A DNA stretch of 64,000 nt from assembly GCA_030584025.1 (NCBI GenBank), contig CP129487.1, forward strand, positions 1,116,001-1,180,000, read 5' to 3'. The translations under genes and the position numbers were made by a program. The stretch comes from Cyclobacteriaceae bacterium. GTDB lineage: Bacteria; Bacteroidota; Bacteroidia; Cytophagales; Cyclobacteriaceae. Shown here piece after piece: positions 1-7,976 of this stretch. Below the pieces are notes generated by a model. The model was not told the origin of the DNA and searched no databases. It saw only the letters and a program-made list of their open reading frames with translations. Positions within the stretch are counted from its first letter, which is position 1; each line of letters opens with the position of its first letter.

Positions 1-735
1 TCATCGACAAAAGCCGGAGCTTCGCCTGTTGTGTTGCCGAATGTTGTTGGTCAGGAAAGTTTTGAAGAAGTGGCTGTATCGCAAATGCGTAAAACCATTG
101 CCCGCAGACTTTCTGAAAGCAAGTTCAGTGCGCCACACTTCTACCTCACCATGGAGATTAACATGGACAAGGCTATTGAAGCGCGCAAGAGCATCAACGA
201 ACTGAGTCCGGTTAAAGTGTCGTTTAATGATATTGTGATCAAGGCGGTTGCCGCAGCGTTGCGTCAGCATCCGGATGTGAATGTATCGTGGTTGGGTGAT
301 AAGATGAGGAAGAACCATCATATACACATTGGTGTGGCGGTGGCTGTGAAAGATGGTCTTGTTGTTCCAGTGGTTCGTTTTGCAGATAACAAATCACTTT
401 CGCACATTGCTGCTGAAGTGAAAGAGCTTGCGCAAAAAGCACACGATAAAAAATTACAACCCAGCGAGTGGGAGGGAAGTACGTTTACCATTTCCAACCT
501 GGGTATGTTCGGTATAGAAGAGTTCACCGCTATCATCAATCCGCCCGATGCTTGTATCCTCGCAGTTGGCGGTATTAAAGAAACGGCCATTGTTAAAAAC
601 GGTCAGTTGGTACCGGGTAATGTGATGAAGGTAACCTTGTCATGCGATCACCGTGCAGTGGATGGAGCCGTTGGCTCGGCTTTCCTCAAAACTTTGAAAG
701 GACTTCTGGAAGATCCCGTAAGGATTTTGATTTAA
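1..735 (+). CDS. pdhC: 2-oxo acid dehydrogenase E2 component, C-terminal part (dihydrolipoamide acetyltransferase)
   Basis: The reading frame is open from base 1, so the 5' end (lipoyl domain, E3-binding domain) lies outside the window. What remains is the catalytic acyltransferase domain of a pyruvate or related 2-oxo acid dehydrogenase complex, which moves an acyl group from lipoyl-lysine to CoA. The family active-site motif DHRAVDG sits near the C terminus, and the segment QMRKTIARRLSESKFSAPHF is the usual start of this domain. An Ala/Ser/Pro-rich linker is seen just before it. Pyruvate specificity is inferred; a branched-chain or 2-oxoglutarate E2 cannot be excluded without the missing N terminus. 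The downstream Uma2 gene begins 13 nt after the stop. Confidence 0.9.
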   Translation, partial: SSTKAGASPVVLPNVVGQESFEEVAVSQMRKTIARRLSESKFSAPHFYLTMEINMDKAIEARKSINELSPVKVSFNDIVIKAVAAALRQHPDVNVSWLGDKMRKNHHIHIGVAVAVKDGLVVPVVRFADNKSLSHIAAEVKELAQKAHDKKLQPSEWEGSTFTISNLGMFGIEEFTAIINPPDACILAVGGIKETAIVKNGQLVPGNVMKVTLSCDHRAVDGAVGSAFLKTLKGLLEDPVRILI

Positions 736-748
736 TGTTCGCATCACC

Positions 749-1339
749 ATGATGGATGTTCGTGAACCCATTGCTGAATACAAGAACGTTCATCTGAGCG
801 TGGAAGAATATCTTGCCTTCGAACGCGAAGCAACGGAAAAGCACGAGTACTATAAAGGAGAAGTATTTGCGATGTCCGGTGCAAGCAGGAGGCACAATAT
901 CATCTCTACCAACCTCATTTTCCAATTGGTAAGTAGATTAAAGGGAAAGCCATGCAGGCCCTTTGGTAGTGACATGCGCCTTCATATTCCGCAGAATACC
1001 TTATTTACCTATCCTGATATTGCTGTGTATTGTGGCGAGGTTGAAACGATTTTTGATGACAATGCGCTTCAGCCGGTTGTGATTATTGAAATTCTTTCAC
1101 CTTCAACCAAAAATTATGATCGGGGTGAGAAGTTTAAATTGTATCGCGACATTCCCTCATTAAAAGAGTATATTTTAGTTGATACGGAATCCATTTCCAT
1201 TGAAGTATTCAGACTTAATGCAACCAAGCACTGGGAGCTGGAAGAGTACAATTCGGCTGATGCGCAGCTGGCGATACCGGCTTTAGATTTATTGGTTCCT
1301 CTTCGCGAAATCTATGACGGGACAAAGTTGCTGGCTTAA
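749..1339 (+). CDS. Uma2 family (DUF820) putative restriction-like endonuclease
   Basis: A 196-residue protein of the Uma2/DUF820 family, which has a PD-(D/E)XK-type nuclease fold; cellular role and target are unknown. The visible core is YPDIAVYCG followed by PVVIIEILSPSTKNYDRGEK and FKLYRDIPSLKEYILVD. This matches the family pattern of an Asp in the first strand, Glu in IEILSPST and Lys in the following helix. The N-terminal part contains the usual EYLAFEREATEKHEYYKGEV segment. Two adjacent ATGs (749 and 752) are possible starts. These genes are abundant in cyanobacteria and common in Cytophagales, often as scattered paralogues, so its place between pdhC and hslV probably has no functional meaning. 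Confidence 0.85.
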   Translation: MMDVREPIAEYKNVHLSVEEYLAFEREATEKHEYYKGEVFAMSGASRRHNIISTNLIFQLVSRLKGKPCRPFGSDMRLHIPQNTLFTYPDIAVYCGEVETIFDDNALQPVVIIEILSPSTKNYDRGEKFKLYRDIPSLKEYILVDTESISIEVFRLNATKHWELEEYNSADAQLAIPALDLLVPLREIYDGTKLLA

Positions 1340-1350
1340 AAAAATTACAC

Positions 1351-1887
1351 ATGACAAAAATTCATTCTACAACTGTTATTGCCGTTAAACATAATGGCCA
1401 GGTTTCAATTGGTGCTGATGGTCAGGCCACCATGAACAACTACGTAGCCAAAGGTAACGTAAAGAAAATACGCAAACTGCATGATGGAAAGGTGGTAACT
1501 GGTTTTGCTGGTTCAACCGCTGATGCCTTCACCTTGCTGGATCGTTTTGATGAAAAACTTAATGCGTATGGTGGAAACCTGAAACGCGCGGCTATTGAAT
1601 TGGCAAAAGACTGGCGGATGGATCGTTACCTGCGCAGGTTGGAAGCGATGATGATTGCGGTTAATAAAGAAGAGGTGCTGATTATCTCCGGAACAGGTGA
1701 TGTTCTGGAACCCGAAAATGAAGTGGCTGCCATTGGCTCCGGGGCTATGTATGCGCAAGCTGCTGCACTGGCGTTGAAAAAGCATGCGCCTCAGTTAAGT
1801 GCTGAAGAAATTGTTCGCGAAAGTTTAACGATTGCAGCAGACATTTGCATTTACACCAACCACAACCTCATCATCGAAAAGTTATGA
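1351..1887 (+). CDS. hslV: ATP-dependent protease proteolytic subunit HslV
   Basis: 178 residues, the normal HslV size. HslV forms the double-hexamer peptidase core of the HslUV (ClpQY) protease in the cytoplasm. The N-terminal sequence IHSTTVIAVKHNG places the nucleophilic threonine at residue 7 after a six-residue propeptide, like the short Firmicutes-type leader. The motifs GADGQATMNNYVAKGNVKKI and GFAGSTADAFTLLDRFDEKL are diagnostic, as is AAIGSGAMYAQAAALAL. The unfoldase gene hslU is not adjacent: the next gene is convergent and overlaps the last 6 nt, so hslU must lie elsewhere. Start chosen at the only ATG that gives the family N terminus. Confidence 0.96.
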   Translation: MTKIHSTTVIAVKHNGQVSIGADGQATMNNYVAKGNVKKIRKLHDGKVVTGFAGSTADAFTLLDRFDEKLNAYGGNLKRAAIELAKDWRMDRYLRRLEAMMIAVNKEEVLIISGTGDVLEPENEVAAIGSGAMYAQAAALALKKHAPQLSAEEIVRESLTIAADICIYTNHNLIIEKL

Positions 1888-2952
1888 TGCTTTCTCATTT
1901 TTCTTTGATCGCTTTTTAGGGATAGCCTTCACCGAATCATCTTCCAATAGAATAACAAAGGGCTTCATGTGCTGACTGTATTGCAGGAGCCCCTTCACAA
2001 TGCCCACAATGGGGATTGCCAGAATCATTCCGGTAATGCCCAAAATTTTACCTCCAATCAGTAAAGCTAAAATTGCCGCCAGTGCATTGATGCGCACTTT
2101 TGAACCGGTGATGCGTGGCGTAATAAAATTACCTTCCAGAAATTGTACTACAGAAAAGATAATCACCACACCAATGGCATACCAGATGCTGTCTTTGGTA
2201 AGCAAAGCCATCAACGTGGGGAGTAATGCGCCAATGAAAATTCCGATATAAGGAATGATGGTTAAAATACCCGACAGTACACCAAAAAAAATGGCGTGTT
2301 TAATACCAAGTGCCAGCAGGCCTATGGTATTTAAGGCAGCAATGATTAGCGTTACGAGCAGTAGCCCGCTTGTATAGCCTTGCATTACCCCGGCAATATC
2401 ATTCTTCCAATCGGCTGCCAGATTTTTAGGTAAAACAACCTGGAAGAAATCGCTGAACTTGTCCTTGTAGATAAGGAAGAGGAAAATATAGATTGGAATC
2501 TGAACCAATAGCGCAAGCGTACTGGTTGTGGAAACCAAAACATTGGTGAGGTATTGACTGGCTGATGAAAGTCCGTTTTTTAGGAAATCGGTTTGTTCCT
2601 GTATGCCGAAACCAAATTGCCGATCCAATCCGCTGCTGATGTTTTGAATGAATGAAAGAAATCGGGATTCCAGATCGGGTAAATCTTTCGCGAGGCTGGC
2701 CAGTTGTGAACCGATTAACCACAAGGTTCCTACAAACAGAACAAAGGTTACAATCAGCACCAAGGTTACAGCAATGGTGAGGGACATTTTTTTCTCCAGT
2801 CGGTTAACAAGGGGTAAAAGAATAATGGAGAGAAATGCAGAAATCAGCAAAGGCACGATGATGTCATGTGCAAGTATTGCGGCTACAACACAAAGCGCTG
2901 ATACAACCATCAGCTTATATGTATAATCCAACCGATTAAATGTTCTTTCCAT
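1882..2952 (-). CDS. AI-2E family transporter (PerM-like permease)
   Basis: A 356-residue integral membrane protein with about seven or eight hydrophobic segments in the layout of the AI-2E/PerM exporter superfamily. Two or three segments lie at residues 15-85. An extracytoplasmic helical region follows at about 90-150, then the remaining segments. The signature region GILTIIPYIGIFIGALLPTL (about 230-250) and the EGNFITPRITGSKVRINALA segment are typical. The substrate is unknown; members are described as autoinducer-2 exporters or Na+/H+ antiporters. The C terminus is a basic cytoplasmic tail. The start overlaps the end of the upstream aminotransferase by 17 nt, so the two are probably co-transcribed. 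The stop overlaps the convergent hslV stop. Confidence 0.9.
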   Translation of the reverse strand: MERTFNRLDYTYKLMVVSALCVVAAILAHDIIVPLLISAFLSIILLPLVNRLEKKMSLTIAVTLVLIVTFVLFVGTLWLIGSQLASLAKDLPDLESRFLSFIQNISSGLDRQFGFGIQEQTDFLKNGLSSASQYLTNVLVSTTSTLALLVQIPIYIFLFLIYKDKFSDFFQVVLPKNLAADWKNDIAGVMQGYTSGLLLVTLIIAALNTIGLLALGIKHAIFFGVLSGILTIIPYIGIFIGALLPTLMALLTKDSIWYAIGVVIIFSVVQFLEGNFITPRITGSKVRINALAAILALLIGGKILGITGMILAIPIVGIVKGLLQYSQHMKPFVILLEDDSVKAIPKKRSKKNEKAS

Positions 2953-4138
2953 GCGTAACGTTGGTGATTGCTTGTAAAATAAGTTGGCACGCCTCTCGGA
3001 TTTCTTGTTCCGTTATCGTTAGGGGTGGGGCAATGCGAAAACTGTAAGGATGCGACAGAAACCAATAGCAGATAACACCCAGCTTTTTGGCTTCCTCAAC
3101 AATTTGATTGACTAGATCAGCCGATTCAAAATCGATAGCGAACATGAGTCCGATGCGCCTGATTTCTTTTATAGATGAATGCTGAAGCAGCTGCTCTATT
3201 AATTTTCCTTTTGCTTCAACATCAGCAAACAGATTTTCTTCCTCCAAGACCTCTAGCGTAGCTAAAGCCGAGGCGCAACAAACCGGATTTCCGCCAAACG
3301 TGGTGATGTGACCAAGTGGAGGATCATGTGTGAGGCATTGCATGATTTTTTTATTGGAGATGAATGCACCTATCGGCAAACCGCCACCGAAAGCTTTTCC
3401 GATGGTGAGTATATCCGGCACAATGCCGTATTGTTCAAAAGCAAAGCGTGTTCCGGTGCGCCCCATGCCGCATTGAATCTCATCCAGAATTAAGAGCGTA
3501 CCGGTTTCATCGCACCGTTGGCGTAAAGCTTTCATATAACTTTTATCCGGAATACGAACACCCGCATCGCCTTGAATGGTTTCAATGATGACACAAGCAG
3601 ATCGGGTGGTAATTGTATTTAATTCAGCTGCATCATTAAATGTTATAAATCGTACATCCGGTAGTAACGGACGAAATGCACGTTTCTTTATTTCGTTTCC
3701 AGAAACACTCAATGAACCGTGTGTGCTTCCGTGATACGATTTTTTGAAAGAAATAATCTCAGTTCTTCCCGTATAGCGTTTGGCGAGTTTTAATGCTCCT
3801 TCATTGGCTTCCGTTCCGGAGTTAACAAAATAGCAGCAGTTTAAGGTTTCGGGCAAAAGGCTAACGAGTTTTTGAGCAAGTGCATTGGGTGTATGTTGAA
3901 TGAATTCACCGTACACCATCACATGGAGGTGTTTATCAAGTTGCTGCTTGATGGCCTCAATTACTTTTGGATGACGGTGCCCGATGTTGCTTACTCCGAC
4001 ACCCGATATCATATCCATATACCGTTTGCCATCCGGTGCATACAGGTAAACGCCTTCTGCTTTCTCAATGGAAATCAGGTACGGACTATCCGTGGTTTGT
4101 GCCAGGTTGTTCAGAAAAATATTCTGATCAAAGTTCAT
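2936..4138 (-). CDS. Class III PLP-dependent aminotransferase (acetylornithine/GABA aminotransferase-like)
   Basis: 400 residues, fold-type I, class III aminotransferase. Visible motifs: FVNSGTEANEGALKLAKRYT (phosphate/PLP-binding region near residue 105), LLILDEIQCGMGRTG with the PLP-contacting Asp near 219, and TIGKAFGGGLPIGAF with the Schiff-base lysine K248. Relatives convert acetylornithine, ornithine or 4-aminobutyrate with 2-oxoglutarate; the exact amine donor cannot be read here. No arginine biosynthesis genes are adjacent, so an argD call is not justified. It overlaps the AI-2E permease gene by 17 nt. The start ATG at 4138 gives the family N terminus. Confidence 0.9.
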   Translation of the reverse strand: MNFDQNIFLNNLAQTTDSPYLISIEKAEGVYLYAPDGKRYMDMISGVGVSNIGHRHPKVIEAIKQQLDKHLHVMVYGEFIQHTPNALAQKLVSLLPETLNCCYFVNSGTEANEGALKLAKRYTGRTEIISFKKSYHGSTHGSLSVSGNEIKKRAFRPLLPDVRFITFNDAAELNTITTRSACVIIETIQGDAGVRIPDKSYMKALRQRCDETGTLLILDEIQCGMGRTGTRFAFEQYGIVPDILTIGKAFGGGLPIGAFISNKKIMQCLTHDPPLGHITTFGGNPVCCASALATLEVLEEENLFADVEAKGKLIEQLLQHSSIKEIRRIGLMFAIDFESADLVNQIVEEAKKLGVICYWFLSHPYSFRIAPPLTITEQEIREACQLILQAITNVTHGKNI

Positions 4139-4170
4139 AGCCCTAAAGCTATGGATCAGCGTAAAAACAA

Positions 4171-4200
4171 AAAAGTCCGGGTAGTTTTACCCGGACTTTT
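4171..4200 (-). terminator. Rho-independent terminator of the 39-residue small gene
   Basis: A perfect 13-bp stem (AAAAGTCCGGGTA and its complement) with a 4-nt loop. On the minus strand the stem continues into a run of six T. It lies 30 nt after the stop of the small minus-strand frame at 4231-4350 and just upstream of the aminotransferase start, so it separates the two transcripts. It is nearly symmetric and could act on both strands, but there is no plus-strand gene here. Confidence 0.85.
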
Positions 4201-4230
4201 CTGTAACGTTTTGTGGGGTTGGAATTAGGG

Positions 4231-4350
4231 TTAAGGATTTATCATAATCGCATATAACACACTAACCGTAATTGCTGTGATCAGGAAAAACACCCTTCTG
4301 ATGCGATGAAGTATTCTTGATTCTACTCCAATTTCTTTTACCGTTGTCAT
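4231..4350 (-). CDS. Small single-pass membrane protein, 39 residues, hypothetical
   Basis: ATG at 4350, stop TAA at 4231-4233. The predicted protein has a short charged N terminus (MTTVKEIGVESRILHRIRR) followed by one hydrophobic helix of about 18 residues and a three-residue tail, an N-in single-span topology. A strong intrinsic terminator follows 30 nt downstream, which supports a real short transcript. The layout (K-D/E-I, basic IxxRI stretch, then the membrane span) resembles residues 13-40 of the neighbouring gene at 4505-4825, suggesting a distant paralogue. Function unknown; no Shine-Dalgarno is evident, as is usual in this phylum. Confidence 0.5.
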   Translation of the reverse strand: MTTVKEIGVESRILHRIRRVFFLITAITVSVLYAIMINP

Positions 4351-4504
4351 AACACTTTGCTTTGGGTTACAATATAAAAGTCGGGAATTTGACTATGGAC
4401 ACCGGCTACGCTTTAATCGAAATCATACATCTGTAGAGCTTTAGGCTCAGATTGCAGGCTTTTGCATGCTGCATAATGGGCAGCATATCCGCTTATCTGA
4501 ATAA

Positions 4505-4825
4505 TCAGCGATTTAACCCCTTGTTTTCTCGCTCTTTCCGTGAATTTGAGCGCGCAGAAACCGGTGCTTCCATTTCAGCCATTGGCTTGTATTTCTTCTT
4601 TTGAGCGGCCACAATCACCTTCCGGTTCTCCGTTTTATTGCGCTTTTTATGTAAAATATTACACACAGCCTTGTCTTTATACACCTTATGCCTGGGTTGT
4701 TGGGCTTGAACCGCATTTGAAATGAGTATGCCTATCAATATGATTAACACCAGCACGACAACCTGCTTGATGCGCGAAGAAATTTTTACGTTCGCGATAT
4801 CCTTAAAATCCATCTCTTTCATCAT
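4505..4825 (-). CDS. Hypothetical membrane-anchored basic protein
   Basis: Starting at the ATG pair at 4825/4822, the product is about 107 residues. It has a short cytoplasmic start (MKEMDFKDIANVKISSRIKQ), one hydrophobic helix of about 20 residues ending in NAVQAQ, then a very basic tail rich in Lys, Arg and Gln, with a Cys at CNILHKK. The AQ after the helix could also be a signal peptidase I site, which would make it a secreted basic peptide. I do not recognise a family. The frame extends upstream to a TTG at 4855, but the ATGs are better starts. It resembles the 39-residue neighbour in its first 40 residues. Confidence 0.5.
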   Translation of the reverse strand: MMKEMDFKDIANVKISSRIKQVVVLVLIILIGILISNAVQAQQPRHKVYKDKAVCNILHKKRNKTENRKVIVAAQKKKYKPMAEMEAPVSARSNSRKERENKGLNR

Positions 4826-5082
4826 GGCCGCATTTACATTAGGACTACGATACAAAGATGGCCTATGACGGATCAGGGCTGATGTGAAGAACCGGTAAAA
4901 CCATACACCCGTTTTTTTGAAAGGATGAATGCCCTGGAGACTATTTATCTGATCAAAGTCAGTAAAATCGTGCGAATTTTGAGGATTTTAGGCTGATTTT
5001 GCTTTACATGGGTTTAGTAGGAAAATTAGTCATGCGTAATACCGGGCTATTGATTTAAATACAAGGCAATACTTACATGTTG

Positions 5083-5523
5083 CTATTCAAAGCTTTTCTG
5101 AATTTTCATAAAATCCTCGATTTCCTTCTTGAGATCACGGGGGTTTTCCTGGTCGAACGGTACAGTGGCAATGGATTTAAATAGTTCGGCAACCACTTCC
5201 GGTACATAACCCAACCGCTCGGCATACAAAGTAGCTACTTCCAGTTCAACGTCTTCCACCACGTTATCCAATTGAATCATGTATACGAGGTGGTAAAGCG
5301 ATTCGATTTTTTCACGAGGTTCCTGAAAGGCCAGTTTGTCGAGGTCAAGGTTGATGTTGGTCAGATCAGAGGTGCTCAGTTGAAGTTGTATTCCCCATTT
5401 GATCAGGCAACGCAAATACCGGCTTTCAACCTGTTCGTGTTGCAGAAATAACCCCAATACATTGAAGTAGCTTCGCTTAACAGATTCAAGCTGCTCGTTC
5501 GTAAGGTTTGACTGTGGTCTCAT
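5083..5523 (-). CDS. TerB-like helical protein, partner of the J-domain protein
   Basis: 146 residues, all-helical and acidic, with the spacing of a TerB/DjlA-type domain: a helix ending in YFNVLGLFLQHEQVESRYLR, a helix-turn region around SLYHLVYMIQLDNVVEDVEL, then VATLYAERLGYVPEVVAELF. TerB-like domains often occur with DnaJ domains, as in the co-chaperone DjlA, and here the gene follows a J-domain gene by 11 nt in the same direction. The family call is moderate because the conserved metal-binding Asp/Glu pattern is only partly visible. It is cytoplasmic, with no signal peptide or membrane span. Confidence 0.55.
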   Translation of the reverse strand: MRPQSNLTNEQLESVKRSYFNVLGLFLQHEQVESRYLRCLIKWGIQLQLSTSDLTNINLDLDKLAFQEPREKIESLYHLVYMIQLDNVVEDVELEVATLYAERLGYVPEVVAELFKSIATVPFDQENPRDLKKEIEDFMKIQKSFE

Positions 5524-5534
5524 AATGTCAGTGG

Positions 5535-6725
5535 TTAGTTTGAGCAGTATTTTTTCTTGAGTTCGGCTGTATCAGTAGCGCCTAATTCAATGGCTTTCGC
5601 CAGATCAGCACATACGCCCCGGTAGTTTCGTTGGTTGACCTTAGCCAGCACACGCAGTTTAAATCCTTCTCCCTGCATGGGACGTAAAAACGTGGCCCAG
5701 TTACAATCTGTTTCCGCTTCGGCAAAATTGTTCAGGCTTAAATTGGCTTTAGCTCTTCCGATAAAAAGGTGATAATAAATTTCAGGTGCATCTTTCGGAT
5801 CCATCACCAGTTCGAACGCACGTCCATAAATACTGGTTTGGTTTTTTTTGAACAGATCTTTGCCGAGGGTAAAGTACTTCAGTGCCTCCCGATCGTCCTT
5901 CAGGTTTTCCTGGTTGATCGTAGCGATTTCAAAAAGTACTTCAAGGTTCCAGGGTTGTTGACCGTAAATATGTTTCAATGCCTGAAGTGCTTGTGAGAAG
6001 TCGCCAACACGATATTCACAAATGGCACGCTTGCGAAGTGTTTCCATACGCACAGGCATTTCCTGTTTTTCCAGAATTTTCAGGTAATGAAGTGAGGCAG
6101 AATAATTGTCGGTACGGAATTCTTCATCTGCGCGGAAGCGAATAAAACTAAGGAGGCTATCGCGGGCTGCATAAAAGCGGTATTCAACCGGTTGTTCTTC
6201 GCGCAATTTGTTAATCAGCGAAAAAGCCTGGTCAGCTTTGCCGCTGTTGAATAACGAAAATACTTCTACAATCTTAAGACTGTTTTGTTGATCCAGTTCA
6301 GCCTGTTTTTTCTCGTGGAAATAGTTGATGGTGTGAATAATGCCAAAGCAAAATCCTGCAATTACCAGGAAGGTGAGAAACGCCAGGCCCTGAACCCGAA
6401 AATACTCTTTATCGAACGTGTATCGGGATTGCTTTTGCGTAGCCTTCCATCGTGCGTATCGCTGTCGTTGCACTTCGCGCCAGTAGCTATCGGTGGTATC
6501 GGCATATGAGTGAAAGGAATTTAAGCGGGCATCATAACGCGATTTTTTTAACGGATCAGAAAGGGTATGGTAAGCCTCATTGATGGCTTTGAACATTTCT
6601 TCGGCTTGTGGATCACCGGGGTGCAGATCGGGGTGATAAGTAAAGGCCAGTTTCTTATAGGCTGCCCGGATTTGGGTAGAATCTGCGGTGCGATCTAATC
6701 CAAGAAGCTGGTAATAATCGGCCAT
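5535..6725 (-). CDS. J-domain protein with a membrane span and TPR-like repeats
   Basis: 396 residues. Residues 1-68 are a complete J domain: YYQLLGLDRTADSTQIRAAY, the catalytic HPD tripeptide in FTYHPDLHPGD, and FKAINEAYHTLSDPLKKSRY. A single hydrophobic helix follows at about 112-132. The rest (about 140-390) is helical with TPR-like units such as ALQALKHIYGQQPWNLEVLF and EAETDCNWATFLRPMQGEGF. The J domain should stimulate DnaK in the cytoplasm at the membrane, while the repeats lie after the span and could be periplasmic or cytoplasmic depending on topology. It forms a two-gene operon with the TerB-like gene downstream. Confidence 0.85.
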   Translation of the reverse strand: MADYYQLLGLDRTADSTQIRAAYKKLAFTYHPDLHPGDPQAEEMFKAINEAYHTLSDPLKKSRYDARLNSFHSYADTTDSYWREVQRQRYARWKATQKQSRYTFDKEYFRVQGLAFLTFLVIAGFCFGIIHTINYFHEKKQAELDQQNSLKIVEVFSLFNSGKADQAFSLINKLREEQPVEYRFYAARDSLLSFIRFRADEEFRTDNYSASLHYLKILEKQEMPVRMETLRKRAICEYRVGDFSQALQALKHIYGQQPWNLEVLFEIATINQENLKDDREALKYFTLGKDLFKKNQTSIYGRAFELVMDPKDAPEIYYHLFIGRAKANLSLNNFAEAETDCNWATFLRPMQGEGFKLRVLAKVNQRNYRGVCADLAKAIELGATDTAELKKKYCSN

Positions 6726-6794
6726 AATATGAAGTTAACGCATTTTGAGTTAAAACGTAAGATGTGCCCATTTAGTCCCCAAAAGGGAAACGAA

Positions 6795-6818
6795 AAAGGC
6801 CTCTGTTAAGAGGCCTTT
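6795..6818 (-). terminator. Intrinsic terminator of gap
   Basis: A perfect 10-bp stem (AAAGGCCTCT with its complement) around a GTTA loop, 21 nt after the gap stop. On the minus strand the stem runs directly into TTTTT. Position and orientation fit termination of gap transcription. Confidence 0.85.
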
Positions 6819-6838
6819 CATGTTTTTGATCAAACAGA

Positions 6839-7840
6839 TTACTTTATTTTGGCAATTTCCTGCACCAGGTCGATCAACTTGTTGGAGTAGCCCCACTCGT
6901 TATCGTACCAGGTTACCACTTTTACAAAGTGATCGTTCAGGGCAATACCGGCTTTTGCGTCAAAGATGGAAGTACGTGCATCGCCAATAAAATCCTGCGA
7001 CACCACATCATCTTCTGTGTATCCTAAAATTCCTTTCAGTTCACCTGCGGCAGCTTCCTTCATCGCGTTCTTGATGTCTTCATAGGATGCGGCTTTCTCC
7101 AGGCGCACGGTAAAATCAACAACCGATACGTTAGCCACCGGAACGCGGAACGACATTCCGGTAAGTTTTCCTTTCAATTCAGGAATCACCAGAGCAACAG
7201 CTTTTGCGGCACCGGTAGAGGAGGGGATAATGTTTTGGTATGCCCCGCGACCGCCACGCCAGTCTTTGGCAGAAGGACCATCAACAGTCTTCTGAGTGGC
7301 GGTAACCGCGTGCACGGTACTCATCAAACCTTCGATTATTCCGAATTTATCGTTCAACACTTTGGCTACGGGAGCAATGCAGTTTGTTGTACATGATGCG
7401 TTCGAAACAATGGTATGCTGCGCGGTAAGTTTCTTGTGGTTAACACCCATCACAAAGGTTGGGGTATCATCCTTAGCAGGTGCTGATAGTACCACTTTTT
7501 TAGCACCCGCCTGGATGTGCTTTTGACCATCGGCCTGGGTGAGAAATAAACCGGTTGATTCCACAACAATTTCAGCGCCTACTTCCGACCACTTCAGGTT
7601 GGCTGGATCCTTTTCAGCGGTAACGCGGATTTTTTTGCCGTTTACCACCAGGCTTCCATCCTGTACTTCCACGGTACCATCAAAGCGGCCGTGTGTGGAG
7701 TCATACTTGAGCATATAAGCCATGTAGCTGGGTTCCAGCAGGTCATTAATTCCTACAATCTCAATGTCGGGGCGATTGATGGCTGCCCGGAAGGCCATCC
7801 GGCCGATTCGTCCGAATCCGTTTATTCCAACTTTTGTCAT
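6839..7840 (-). CDS. gap: Glyceraldehyde-3-phosphate dehydrogenase, type I
   Basis: 333 residues, full length. It oxidises glyceraldehyde 3-phosphate to 1,3-bisphosphoglycerate in glycolysis. The N terminus VGINGFGRIGR is the dinucleotide-binding loop; Asp33 in GINDL favours NAD+ over NADP+. The active-site motif SNASCTTNCIAP places the catalytic cysteine at 150, with the partner histidine at about 177 in STVHAVTATQ. The C-terminal WYDNEWGYSNKL is also diagnostic. It is a single-gene unit with its own promoter (7877-7906) and terminator (6795-6818), divergent from the dipeptidase gene. Confidence 0.98.
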   Translation of the reverse strand: MTKVGINGFGRIGRMAFRAAINRPDIEIVGINDLLEPSYMAYMLKYDSTHGRFDGTVEVQDGSLVVNGKKIRVTAEKDPANLKWSEVGAEIVVESTGLFLTQADGQKHIQAGAKKVVLSAPAKDDTPTFVMGVNHKKLTAQHTIVSNASCTTNCIAPVAKVLNDKFGIIEGLMSTVHAVTATQKTVDGPSAKDWRGGRGAYQNIIPSSTGAAKAVALVIPELKGKLTGMSFRVPVANVSVVDFTVRLEKAASYEDIKNAMKEAAAGELKGILGYTEDDVVSQDFIGDARTSIFDAKAGIALNDHFVKVVTWYDNEWGYSNKLIDLVQEIAKIK

Positions 7841-7876
7841 GGTATTGAAAGGTTAAAAGTTCGTTTTTGAAGCCGA

Positions 7877-7906
7877 CAAAATTACGGGTTGAAGGTTTAA
7901 AACCAA
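7877..7906 (-). promoter_or_regulatory. Bacteroidota sigma-A promoter of gap
   Basis: On the minus strand the -7 element TAATTTTG (plus-strand 7877-7884) fits TAnnTTTG. It is preceded, after a 19-nt spacer, by a TTG -33 element (7904-7906). The start codon of gap lies about 37 nt downstream. Confidence 0.7.
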
Positions 7907-7930
7907 TTTTTGCCCCTATAAATTCCGGTT

Positions 7931-7959
7931 TTTGAATCGGGCCGGAAAACTTACCTTTC
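7931..7959 (+). promoter_or_regulatory. Possible promoter of the M19 dipeptidase gene
   Basis: TTTG at 7931-7934 and TACCTTTC at 7952-7959, a one-mismatch match to TAnnTTTG, with a 17-nt spacer that is slightly short. The ATG at 7977 is 18 nt downstream, which supports that start over the upstream in-frame TTG at 7932. Confidence 0.4.
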
Positions 7960-7976
7960 GCAAACGATGTAACTGC

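Noticed and set aside
749..1339. Uma2 nuclease as part of a defence system
   Set aside because: No methylase, helicase or other defence gene is nearby; it sits alone between housekeeping genes.
2936..4138. argD assignment
   Set aside because: The motifs are shared by many class III aminotransferases, and no arginine pathway gene is adjacent.
3872..4228. Plus-strand open frame opposite the aminotransferase
   Set aside because: It is antisense to a well-supported PLP enzyme gene, and its end runs into the terminator hairpin; no conserved motif is seen.
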